Assembly (NCBI GenBank): GCA_016200135.1 | Contig: JACQFI010000055.1 | Location: forward strand, 1 to 64,000 | Direction: 5' to 3' | From: Planctomycetota bacterium | GTDB taxonomy: Bacteria > Planctomycetota > SZUA-567 > H5-PLA8 | Length of the DNA: 64,000 nt | Translations under genes and position numbers: made by a program | Notes under the pieces: model-generated | Databases searched by the model: none | The model's input: only the letters and a program-made list of their open reading frames with translations | What the model was told of the DNA's origin: nothing | Part shown: positions 1 through 6,686 of the stretch, piece by piece | How positions within the stretch are numbered: position 1 is the stretch's first letter | How the letters are laid out: each line of letters begins with the position of its first letter

Positions 1-97
1 ATTGCCGGCCACCGTTGCGGGTCTGCATTTCGTGGTCTTCTCCTGCGTGATGCTCACACGGTTGGCCGTTGTGATGTCGGAAAGTGCGTAACACGCT
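1..97. other. Left edge, no confident gene
   Basis: Nothing is complete here. On the minus strand an ATG at 26-28, preceded at good spacing by GGAGA, could start a leftward gene (MQTRNGGRQ before the window edge). On the plus strand an open frame ends in TAA at 89-91. Neither is long enough to recognise, so both are recorded only as possibilities. Confidence 0.15.
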
Positions 98-187
98 CTA
101 GTGTAGTGCCTCACGAATATTGATGTTTTTTTCCTCCCCCGCAAGGGGGGAGGGAAAAACTTCACGAAGCGTGGGGCACTACACTAG
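98..187. repeat. Long palindrome with G/C-run core (MITE-like)
   Basis: The outer arms are CTAGTGTAGTGCCTCACG (98-115) and CGTGGGGCACTACACTAG (170-187), which pair with one mismatch over 18 bp. Inside them is a second stem of T- and C-runs closing on the loop GCAAG (pyrimidine arm to about 140, purine arm from about 146). The whole unit is 90 bp with no coding capacity. It ends exactly where the remnant of a broken histidine kinase frame begins, so it may mark an old insertion or rearrangement. No transposase is nearby. It could also act as a bidirectional terminator, since both strands carry T-runs. Confidence 0.7.
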
Positions 188-525
188 GATATTGCCATGC
201 TCTCCAACCGGTCCTGGCATCCCGTGCTCCGGCACCCGCCGGTGCTCCTTTGCGGCGCGCTCGCCGCCGCCACGCCGTTATCGCGGTCCGCGACAACGGC
301 TGTGGCATGGACGCCGCGGCGCTCCGGCGCCTCTTCGAACCGTTCTATTCGACCAAGGAAGAGGCCGGGACCGGCTTGGGCTTGAGCATCAGCCGCCGCA
401 TCGTCGAACTCCACGGCGGCACCATCGAGTCCGAGTCCGAGTCCGAGCCCGGCAAGGGCGCGCTCTTCCGTGTCAAGCTGCCCGCCGCGGCCGTGCCGCG
501 CCCCGCGATCCTGGCCGGGCATTGA
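187..525 (+). pseudogene. Sensor histidine kinase, C-terminal ATPase-domain remnant
   Basis: The last ~75 codons encode the end of a HATPase_c domain: a G1 box (VRDNGCGMD), an F-box-like segment (LFEPFYSTKEEAGTGLGLS) and a following helix plus strand (RRIVELHGGTI...GALFRVKLP). The dimerisation/phosphoacceptor domain and the N box are missing. In-frame sequence upstream (187-250) is Ala/Pro-rich and does not resemble them, and the frame runs into the palindrome at 98-187. A free-standing protein could begin only at a TTG near 250 and would lack the asparagine-bearing helix needed to bind Mg-ATP. It is best read as a truncated kinase. The tail contains a small SESESE repeat. Confidence 0.75.
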
Positions 526-534
526 TTTTGGCGG

Positions 535-571
535 CGCACAGCGCTGTGCGGCCGTTGCACAGGATTGTGCA
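535..571. promoter_or_regulatory. Double palindrome upstream of XRE gene, possible operator
   Basis: Bases 535-550 are the perfect 16-bp palindrome CGCACAGCGCTGTGCG. It is followed by a second dyad, TGCAC-6bp-GTGCA, at 556-571. Both carry a GCACA/TGTGC half-site. They lie about 140-175 bp before the small XRE-type regulator, and autoregulated Cro/CI-like repressors often bind repeated dyads. That this regulator binds here is inference. Confidence 0.35.
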
Positions 572-711
572 GGGAATCCGGGCATCTCTTTCGAATCGTT
601 CTTTTATAGTCAAGTTGTTCATCGCGGGTTAGGCGCCTTCCACGCCTGCGGCCGGACTTGGCGCGCCGCTTGCGTTAGCCCTCTCCATTGCCCGGCAATG
701 AGGAGGCGGCC

Positions 712-960
712 ATGAGCTCCAGGAAGTATTGCGAACTGCTGCGGTACCGTGTCCGGAAGAACCTCTCGTTGGCGGACCTGAGCGCACTCTGCGGGCTCAG
801 CATCGCGACGCTGTGGCGGCTCGAGCGCGGGGTCACGAAGCCCACCGCGCGGACGTTGGTGAAACTCCAGGACGCGCTTAACCTGACGCCTGAAGAAACG
901 CAGCGACTCACGGCCATCGCCGCCGGCGTCCCGATGGAACGAGGCCAGAAGTCCGGGTAA
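712..960 (+). CDS. Small XRE/Cro-CI family DNA-binding protein
   Basis: This 82-residue protein is little more than one helix-turn-helix domain. The segment around residues 15-50 (NLSLADLSALCGLS, then ATLWRLERGVTKPT and ARTLVKLQDALNL) matches the five-helix Cro/CI fold of the XRE family. There is no sensor or protease domain, so it is probably a minimal repressor/activator or an antitoxin-like regulator; no toxin partner is adjacent. The ATG at 712 has a strong GAGGAGG ribosome site 6-7 nt upstream, so it is preferred over the in-frame ATG at 688. Two dyads upstream (535-571) are candidate operators. The HTH assignment is firm; the target is unknown. Confidence 0.8.
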   Translation: MSSRKYCELLRYRVRKNLSLADLSALCGLSIATLWRLERGVTKPTARTLVKLQDALNLTPEETQRLTAIAAGVPMERGQKSG

Positions 961-1016
961 CCGCCCGCAAATCGGCAATCGCAAATCGCGCCCGAGGAAC
1001 GTAACGTCGGGCCGCG

Positions 1017-1712
1017 ATGGACTTCGAGCCCTGGCTGCCTTTTGTCTTTCTGGCGCTATACGTGCTGCTGGCGCTGCTGCGGACATATCACGCCGTGTCG
1101 GCGCGCAGCTTCGCCCGTCCCGGCCCGGCGTCCGCCGCCGGACACGCCGCGTATGAGGGCGCGATAGGTAACGCAATGCGTTACATCCTGGCCATGGGCC
1201 TGGCGGCCTCGGTCACGCTCTACGGGTTCTTTCACACCTACGGAAATTTCGCCTGGCTGGGCCGCTTCGAGTTCCCGCTGCCGGCCTGGGCGCGGCTCGC
1301 GGCCGTCGCGGCGGCGCTCGCGGGCATGGCCCTGCTGCATGCGGCGCACCGGACCTTGGGCCGGTTCTTCAGCGTGAACCTGGAATTCCAGAAGGAGCAC
1401 GCGCTGGTCACCGGCGGACCCTACGCCTACGTGCGGCACCCGATGTACGCGGCCTTCGTCCTCTTCTTCTCGTCCTCGTCGCTGGTCGCGGCGAACGCGC
1501 TGGTCGCGTTCTTTGCCCTGGGCCTCGTCGCCTACATCCTGCTGCGGCTGCCGGCGGAAGAGCGCATGCTGCGCGACCGCTTCGGCGCCGAGTTCGAGGC
1601 TTACGCAAAGCGGACGGGCCGGCTACTTCCGAACTTCGGGACGGGAGACGCGGGACGCGGGACGCGGAGCGGCGAACAGAACGGGACGGGGGACACGACG
1701 CGGAGCGATTAG
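1017..1712 (+). CDS. Isoprenylcysteine carboxyl methyltransferase (ICMT)-family membrane protein
   Basis: This 231-residue integral membrane protein has about five hydrophobic segments. The C-terminal half carries the family signature: GPYAYVRHPMY near residues 137-147, then a hydrophobic pair, then PAEERMLRDRFGAEFEAY and a final RLLP. In ICMT/PEMT-type enzymes this region binds S-adenosylmethionine at the membrane face. The bacterial substrate cannot be told from sequence. The last ~20 residues (Gly/Arg/Thr/Asp-rich) are encoded by a GGGAC-word repeat (1638 onward), so the conserved protein probably ends near RLLPNFG and the tail was added by that repeat. No strong ribosome site precedes the ATG. 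Confidence 0.75.
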   Translation: MDFEPWLPFVFLALYVLLALLRTYHAVSARSFARPGPASAAGHAAYEGAIGNAMRYILAMGLAASVTLYGFFHTYGNFAWLGRFEFPLPAWARLAAVAAALAGMALLHAAHRTLGRFFSVNLEFQKEHALVTGGPYAYVRHPMYAAFVLFFSSSSLVAANALVAFFALGLVAYILLRLPAEERMLRDRFGAEFEAYAKRTGRLLPNFGTGDAGRGTRSGEQNGTGDTTRSD

Positions 1713-1752
1713 GGCGATACCCGCATCTCCTCGCCCCCTCGTCCCTCGTCCC
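1638..1752. repeat. GGGAC-word repeat hairpin between convergent genes
   Basis: The left part repeats GGGACG(C/G) words (gggacgggag, cgggacgcgggacgcgg, gggacggggg) from 1638 to about 1690. The right part, CCCCTCGTCCCTCGTCCC (to 1752), is their complement. RNA from either strand could fold into an imperfect stem. The repeat overlaps the end of the ICMT-like gene and abuts the stop codon of the opposing gene at 1754, so it may work as a bidirectional terminator. It belongs to the class of word hairpins also seen at 6496, 22454, 28973 and 30254. Confidence 0.55.
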
Positions 1753-1753
1753 A

Positions 1754-2290
1754 TCAGTTCCCCAGTTTATCGACCGCCTCGACGATCTCCTTCGCGGCCT
1801 CGATGCTTGGCTCGCCTTCCCAGCTCTTCACGACCGCGCCCTTCTTGTTCACGAGCACCACCACAGTCTCGTCCACGTTCACACCAAACGCTTTGCGTAC
1901 CTCGCCGGCCGGGTCGAGCAGGAGCAGCGGGTTCTTGCCGGGCTCGAAGCGGTCCTTCAGCTTCGCCAGCGCGGTCTCCTTGACCTTGGCGCTCTCGATC
2001 TGGCTGAGGTCCTCGATGAAGACGAGCCGCGGGCCGTCCTTCTTCCAACCCTTCTTGGTGACCCAGCGCGCCCACTGGTCCTGCGGCACCGAGTGTTTGA
2101 CGTTGGGGATGGTGACGATCACCAGCGCGCCGCGCTCCTGCACTTCGCCCTGCGCATGCTCCGCTCCGGCCGGGTCCTTGAGCTTGAACTCGGGCAGCGC
2201 CTTGGCGACGTGGTTCACGTCCACGCCCCGGGCGGCAAGCCCGCACAGGCATACGCAAAGCACGACAGCCGCTATTCCAGACTTCGCCAT
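1754..2290 (-). CDS. Secreted thioredoxin-fold protein lacking CXXC
   Basis: This 178-residue protein begins with a Sec-type signal peptide (MAKSGIAAVVLCVCLCGLAARG). The mature part has a thioredoxin/peroxiredoxin-like outline: PEFKLKDPAGAEH near the start, a strand ALVIVTIPN where the active-site loop would follow, NPLLLLDPAGEVRKAFGV, then TVVVLVNKKGAVVKSWEG. No cysteine remains in the mature chain, so it cannot act as a thiol oxidoreductase or peroxidase. A binding, chaperone or structural role is possible. The ATG has AGGAGA upstream at about 10 nt. It converges on the ICMT-like gene. Fold assignment is moderately sure; function is unknown. Confidence 0.6.
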   Translation of the reverse strand: MAKSGIAAVVLCVCLCGLAARGVDVNHVAKALPEFKLKDPAGAEHAQGEVQERGALVIVTIPNVKHSVPQDQWARWVTKKGWKKDGPRLVFIEDLSQIESAKVKETALAKLKDRFEPGKNPLLLLDPAGEVRKAFGVNVDETVVVLVNKKGAVVKSWEGEPSIEAAKEIVEAVDKLGN

Positions 2291-2361
2291 GCGGACGATT
2301 CTCCTGCACCTACTTTACCGCCAATCCACAGCCCGTTTAAAGATTCCCGCCGCGCCGCGGT

Positions 2362-2521
2362 GCTCGTAGGTCGCCCGGCCGTGGGTGCCACAGGCCGCCA
2401 GACCTGTGCGCTGGACGGTCTTCCGCGTAAGACTTCCACGTTCCGCTGGACTTACCTTTTGCGTAAGCTCCACGCACAGGTCTTCGACCTGTGGCACTCT
2501 TTAACGGCGCGACCTACAAGC
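2362..2521. repeat. Inverted-repeat element, 49-bp imperfect arms
   Basis: The left arm 2362-2410 begins GCTCGTAGGTCGC and ends AGACCTGTGCG. The right arm 2473-2521, read in reverse complement, begins GCTTGTAGGTCGC and ends AGACCTGTGCG; GTGCCACAGG is identical in both. The arms are separated by about 62 bp that contain two GCGTAAG words. Each arm also holds its own small stem (CACAGGTC/GACCTGTG). The 160-bp unit has no ORF and looks like a miniature inverted-repeat element. It lies between two leftward genes. Confidence 0.7.
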
Positions 2522-2580
2522 AATGGAGCGCAGCCGGACGCTCAGGCGGAAGCGCAGCGTCTCCGCGCCTCCGCGGAGAA

Positions 2581-3846
2581 TCAAGGCTCTTCGCGCGCCA
2601 GCCGCGCCGCGCCGAACGCAAAGCCCGCCGCGCCCACCGCCACCAGTCCGGCAAGCGGGAGCGCCAGTTCCTGCAACGAGAATCCGCGCCAGAGCGCGCC
2701 TTCGAGCGCCAGAATGCCCCACCTCACGGGGCTCACGTTGCTCGCGGCCTGCATCCATGCGGGCATGAAGTAGACGGGCATCATCGCGCCGCCGAACATC
2801 GCCAGCACCATCAGGATCGCCCAGCCCGCGCCCGCGGTGGACTGCTCGGTGCGCCCGAGCGTCCCGATGCCCGCCATCAGCCCCGCGAAGCAGACGCCGC
2901 AGGCCAGAAACGCGAGCGCCAGCGCGCCGGGGTTCTCCACCCGAACCTTGAAACAGAGCGCGCCCAAGACGGCCAGGCCCGCGAGCGTCGCGAGGCCCGC
3001 GAGCAAGCACGCGAGCGCCTTGCCCGCGAGCACCTGCGACGAGGAGACCGGCGCGAAGCGCAGGCGTTGCAGAGTCCGCGAGGTCCGTTCGCGCACGAGC
3101 GAGACCGCGAAGGTCGCCACGCAGCCGATCAGGCCCCAGATCATCCCCGAGGGGAAGGTGATCTCGAACGACGAGCCCGCGCTGCCGCCGCGTAGCACGG
3201 GCTCCTCTTTAAGGCGCGCCGCTTCCGTGCCTGCGCCCTGCTTGAGGACTTGCGGGTCTACGTCGGCAAGGAACGCGTCGAGCTGCGCCAGGAAGGTCTT
3301 GATCTTCTCGCGCTGCTCGGGCGGCAGCTTGTCGTTGAAGCGGACCCCCATTTCAGCGCCCTGCGCCGCCGAGCGGAGCTTGTCGCGGTCGCCCATCTGT
3401 TCACTCAACAGCTTGCCCAGCGCTTCCATCAGCACGCCGCGCAGCAGGCCGGCCTCCGCGCGCCGCGACGGATCGATGCCGCACTCGAAGACGACGGTCT
3501 CGTTGCCGAAGACGCCCGCCTGCATCTCGAAGCCATTGGGGATCGCCACGTACGCGGCCTTCCGTCCGAGGCGCACGGCCTCGCGCGCGGCGTTCTTGTC
3601 CAGCAGCTCGAGCTCCAGCGCGTCTGAGGCCTTTAGCCGCGCGAGCAGTTCCCGCGAGAGCTTGGTGTTATCGAGATCGACGAGCGCCACCGGCAGCGCC
3701 TTGAGCGGCCGGCCGCCCTCGCCGCCGAACATCGCGCCGAAGAGCACCGCCAGCAGCAGCGGGAAGCCAAAGACCCAGAAGAGCCCGAAGCGGTCGCGCG
3801 CGAGCAGGCGCAGGTCTTTGAGGGCCATCGTCACGATCGCACGCAT
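2581..3846 (-). CDS. ABC-2 type transporter permease
   Basis: This is the membrane subunit of an ABC exporter (421 residues). It has one N-terminal membrane helix (FGLFWVFGFPLLLAVLFGAM), a long extracytoplasmic segment (about residues 40-230) and five to six helices at the C-terminal end, the layout of the ABC2_membrane_3 / NatB-like group. The conserved EGALWRGFS and RTLQRLRFAPVSS loops are present. The ATG at 3846 overlaps the ATPase stop codon (TGATG), and GGAGG lies about 10 nt upstream, so the pair is translationally coupled. Substrates of this group include drugs, sodium and lipids; the cargo here is not evident. Confidence 0.85.
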   Translation of the reverse strand: MRAIVTMALKDLRLLARDRFGLFWVFGFPLLLAVLFGAMFGGEGGRPLKALPVALVDLDNTKLSRELLARLKASDALELELLDKNAAREAVRLGRKAAYVAIPNGFEMQAGVFGNETVVFECGIDPSRRAEAGLLRGVLMEALGKLLSEQMGDRDKLRSAAQGAEMGVRFNDKLPPEQREKIKTFLAQLDAFLADVDPQVLKQGAGTEAARLKEEPVLRGGSAGSSFEITFPSGMIWGLIGCVATFAVSLVRERTSRTLQRLRFAPVSSSQVLAGKALACLLAGLATLAGLAVLGALCFKVRVENPGALALAFLACGVCFAGLMAGIGTLGRTEQSTAGAGWAILMVLAMFGGAMMPVYFMPAWMQAASNVSPVRWGILALEGALWRGFSLQELALPLAGLVAVGAAGFAFGAARLAREEP

Positions 3847-4736
3847 CAATCGCGCAGCCTCCGGCCGGTAAGCGCGAGGAAGACCTGTTCGAGGTCCGGG
3901 CGGTCCACATGCAGCGTGCGGAAGGCGAGGCCGCTCTGTGCGAGTCGCGCCACATCTTCGAGCGGCCGTTCGCTCGCGAATCGCAGCGTCAGGCCGTCGA
4001 GCTTTCCCGGCAGGGCCGCAGCGTCCGCGGGTGCGCGTTCGAGCTCGGCAGTCACTTGCGCCTGGCCGCCGTGCTTCGCGATCAGGCCGTCTACCGTATC
4101 GAGCGCCAGAATCTTGCCTTGGTCCAGAATCGCGACGCGGTCGCAGAGGCGCTGGGCTTCTTCCATGTAATGGGTCGTGTAGAGGATCGTGAGGCCGAGC
4201 TTTTTCAAGGCCTCGATGTTCTCGAAGAGGTGGTTGCGCGACTGCGGATCGACGCCGGCGGTGGGTTCGTCGAGTAGCACCGCGGCCGGTTCGTGGATGA
4301 GCGCGCAGGCGAGGTTGATGCGCCGCTGCATGCCGCCGGAGTATGTGCGCAGCCGGTCATGCGCGCGATCGCTGAGCCCCGCGAACTCCAGCGCCCACGT
4401 CACGCGCTCGCGCAGCCGTGCGCCGCCTAAGCCATAGAGCTTCCCGAAGAACGCAAGGTTCTCGGCGCCGCTCAGGTCCTCGTAGAGGGCCACGGCCTGC
4501 GGCGCGAGGCCCAGGCGACGGCGCACTTCCGCGCGCGAGGGATCGGCCTGCCCGGCGATCGCGACGGACCCGCTATCGGCGCGCAGCAGTCCGCCCAAGA
4601 GGTGGATGGTGGTGCTCTTGCCCGCGCCGTTGGGCCCGAGCAGCCCGAAGGTCTCGCCGGGCTTGATCTCAAAAGAGACCCCCGCGACGGCCGCGCGGGC
4701 GCCGTAGCTCTTGCGCAGGTCTTTTACCAGGATCAT
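3846..4736 (-). CDS. ABC transporter ATP-binding protein
   Basis: This is the 296-residue nucleotide-binding subunit of the exporter with the adjacent permease. It has Walker A (GLLGPNGAGKST), the signature YSGGMQRR, Walker B with the catalytic glutamate (AAVLLDEPTAGVDP) and the H-loop (TTHYMEEAQ). The C-terminal ~80 residues form an extra small domain of the kind found on CcmA/DrrA/NatA-type ATPases. It precedes the permease in a two-gene operon, joined by TGATG. It hydrolyses ATP at the cytoplasmic face to drive export. Confidence 0.92.
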   Translation of the reverse strand: MILVKDLRKSYGARAAVAGVSFEIKPGETFGLLGPNGAGKSTTIHLLGGLLRADSGSVAIAGQADPSRAEVRRRLGLAPQAVALYEDLSGAENLAFFGKLYGLGGARLRERVTWALEFAGLSDRAHDRLRTYSGGMQRRINLACALIHEPAAVLLDEPTAGVDPQSRNHLFENIEALKKLGLTILYTTHYMEEAQRLCDRVAILDQGKILALDTVDGLIAKHGGQAQVTAELERAPADAAALPGKLDGLTLRFASERPLEDVARLAQSGLAFRTLHVDRPDLEQVFLALTGRRLRD

Positions 4737-4816
4737 GACCTATATAAGGTTAGCCGCGACGGGTTCTTTTTCAGGGGAATTCAGGCTGGCGCCGCATGTT
4801 AGAGATATGTGGGCTT

Positions 4817-4845
4817 TTGTTTTTGACCCCTTCAAAAAGTATGTT
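4817..4845 (+). promoter_or_regulatory. Possible sigma-70 promoter for the desaturase gene
   Basis: TTGTTT (4817-4822), 17 bp and TATGTT (4840-4845) lie in an AT-rich patch 47 bp before the start codon at 4893. The match to consensus is only partial. The divergent region 4737-4892 must also serve the leftward ABC genes. Confidence 0.35.
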
Positions 4846-4892
4846 AAATCGTTGCCACGCTTTTTAATACAAGATTGGCTCTTGGAGCGTGC

Positions 4893-6488
4893 ATGGCCGC
4901 CGCGCGCAGGTCACCTAAGAAGGTTGTTGTCATCGGGGCGGGACCGGGCGGGCTTGCATCGGCCATGGTGCTTGCAAAGGCCGGGCTGGACGTGACGGTC
5001 GTCGAGCGCCACCCGCGCGTCGGCGGGCGGACGGGCGCGCTGGAACGCGACGGCTTCCGCTTCGACATCGGGCCCACCTTCTTCCTCTATCCGCGCGTCC
5101 TTGAAGAGATCTTCGCCGCCTGCGGGCGCGACCTGCGCCGCGACGTGGAACTCAAGCGCCTCGACCCGCAGTACCGGCTCGTCTTCGGTTCGGGCGGCGA
5201 GATCAAGGCCACGCCGGACGTGGCGCGCATGCAGCAGGAGATCGCCCGCCTCTCGCCGGCCGACGCTCCGGCCTTCAAGCGTTTCATGACCGACAACCGC
5301 GAGAAGCTCGGGCGCTTCCGCGAAGTCCTCGAGATGCCCTTCAACTCGTGGCTCGACCTCTTCAAGCCCAGCCTGCTCGCGATGCTCCCGCTGCTCAAGC
5401 CGCACCGCAGCGTGATGGCGGAACTCTCTTCGTACTTTAAAGACCCGCGCGTCCGGCTCGCGTTTACCTTCCAGGCCAAGTACCTGGGCATGTCGCCGTT
5501 CCAGTGCCCGAGCCTCTTCTCGATTCTTTCCTTTCTCGAATACGAGCACGGTGTCTGGCACCCGATGGGCGGGTGCGCGTCGGTAAGCGAGGCGATGGCG
5601 CGCGCGGCGCAGGAGATGGGCGCGCAGGTCAAGCTCGGCGAAGCGGTGAAGGAGATCGTCTTCGAGGGCCGCCGCGCCGTGGGCGTGCGCACGCCGGAGG
5701 GCCTCTACAAAGCCGACGCCGTGGTGGTGAACGCGGACTTCGCCCGCGCGATGTCCAAGCTCGTGCCCGACCGCCTGCGCCGCCGCTGGAGCGACCGCAA
5801 GATCGCCAAGAAGAAGTTCTCGTGCTCGACCTTCATGCTCTACCTGGGGCTGGAAGGCCGTGAGGACGGCGTGGCCCATCACACGATCTACTTCTCGTCC
5901 GACTATGAGAAGAACCTCGACGAGATCATCAATAAGCACGTGCTCTCCGACGACCCGTCGTTCTACGTTCAGAACGCCGGCGTCACCGACCCGACGCTCG
6001 CGCCAAAAGGCAAGACCGCGCTGTACGTGCTCCTGCCGGTGACGCACCAGCACCCGAACGTAGACTGGTCCCGCGAGCGCGGCCGTTTCCGCGACCTGGC
6101 GCTCAGCCGGCTCAGCCGCGTGGGCGTGAAAGACGTCCGCAACCGCATCCTCTTCGAGCAGGTGGTGACGCCGGACGATTGGGACGCAGGCTTCGAGATT
6201 CACAAGGGCGCGACGTTCAATCTCGCGCACAACTTCGGCCAGATGCTGCATCTGCGCCCGCGCAACCGCTTCGAGGACCTCGACGGCGTGTACATCGTCG
6301 GCGGCGGCACGCATCCGGGCAGCGGACTGCCGGTGATCTACGAGGGCGCGCGCATCTCCTCGCGCCTGCTGCTGCAGGACTTCGAACTGTCCACCGAGTT
6401 CCTCGACGCGCCCATGCGCGGCGCGAAGCCGCCCGCCGCGCCCGCGCCCGTCCCCGCGCTCGAAGGCGCGGTCTCGTTCGACGCGTAA
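4893..6488 (+). CDS. CrtN/CrtI-family carotenoid desaturase
   Basis: This is a 531-residue FAD-dependent desaturase/amine-oxidase-fold enzyme. The N-terminal Rossmann motif VVVIGAGPGGLASAM is followed by VVERHPRVGGRTG and RFDIGPTFF, typical of phytoene/diapophytoene desaturases. The C-terminal FAD contact is VYIVGGGTHPGSGLPVIYEGA. With the aldehyde dehydrogenase next door and a second desaturase at 10488 it forms the crtN-ald-crtN2 type set that, in methanotrophs and planctomycetes, converts C30 precursors (squalene or diapophytoene) to oxidised carotenoids. The ATG at 4893 has GGAG at 6 nt and is preferred over TTG 4875. Exact substrate and number of double bonds added are not determinable; squalene synthase-type genes are not in view. 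Confidence 0.85.
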   Translation: MAAARRSPKKVVVIGAGPGGLASAMVLAKAGLDVTVVERHPRVGGRTGALERDGFRFDIGPTFFLYPRVLEEIFAACGRDLRRDVELKRLDPQYRLVFGSGGEIKATPDVARMQQEIARLSPADAPAFKRFMTDNREKLGRFREVLEMPFNSWLDLFKPSLLAMLPLLKPHRSVMAELSSYFKDPRVRLAFTFQAKYLGMSPFQCPSLFSILSFLEYEHGVWHPMGGCASVSEAMARAAQEMGAQVKLGEAVKEIVFEGRRAVGVRTPEGLYKADAVVVNADFARAMSKLVPDRLRRRWSDRKIAKKKFSCSTFMLYLGLEGREDGVAHHTIYFSSDYEKNLDEIINKHVLSDDPSFYVQNAGVTDPTLAPKGKTALYVLLPVTHQHPNVDWSRERGRFRDLALSRLSRVGVKDVRNRILFEQVVTPDDWDAGFEIHKGATFNLAHNFGQMLHLRPRNRFEDLDGVYIVGGGTHPGSGLPVIYEGARISSRLLLQDFELSTEFLDAPMRGAKPPAAPAPVPALEGAVSFDA

Positions 6489-6495
6489 ATAAGTC

Positions 6496-6680
6496 CGCAA
6501 GTCTCAAGGTCTAAAAGTCCAAAGGTCAAACGCCGAAGGGCGTAGGATGTTGTCGTTCGACCTTTGGACCTTTGGACCTTTGGACCTTTGGACCTTTGGA
6601 CCTTTGGACCTTTGGACCTTTGAACTTCTGGACTTTTGACCAGCGGACCTTTGACTTTCAGTCTTTTAACTCTAGGACTC
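6496..6680. repeat. GACCTTTG tandem array within an inverted word repeat
   Basis: Eight perfect copies of the 8-bp unit GACCTTTG run from 6559 to 6622, followed by decayed copies (aacttctg, gacttttg, then gacctttg) to about 6660. Upstream, at about 6496-6530, lies the complementary text (aaggtctaaaagtccaaaggtc), so the spacer can fold into a hairpin. The block fills the gap between the desaturase and the aldehyde dehydrogenase. Perfect 8-bp repeats are prone to slippage, and copy number could vary between cells. Confidence 0.85.
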
Positions 6681-6686
6681 TCGGCT

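Noticed and set aside
4911..6500. Long open frame antisense to the first desaturase (about 529 codons)
   Set aside because: It lies wholly opposite a gene with clear family motifs. High G+C content opens long antisense frames, and its Arg/Ala/His-rich translation resembles nothing.
6559..6622. Possible CRISPR array
   Set aside because: The unit is only 8 bp with no spacers between copies; it is a simple tandem repeat.
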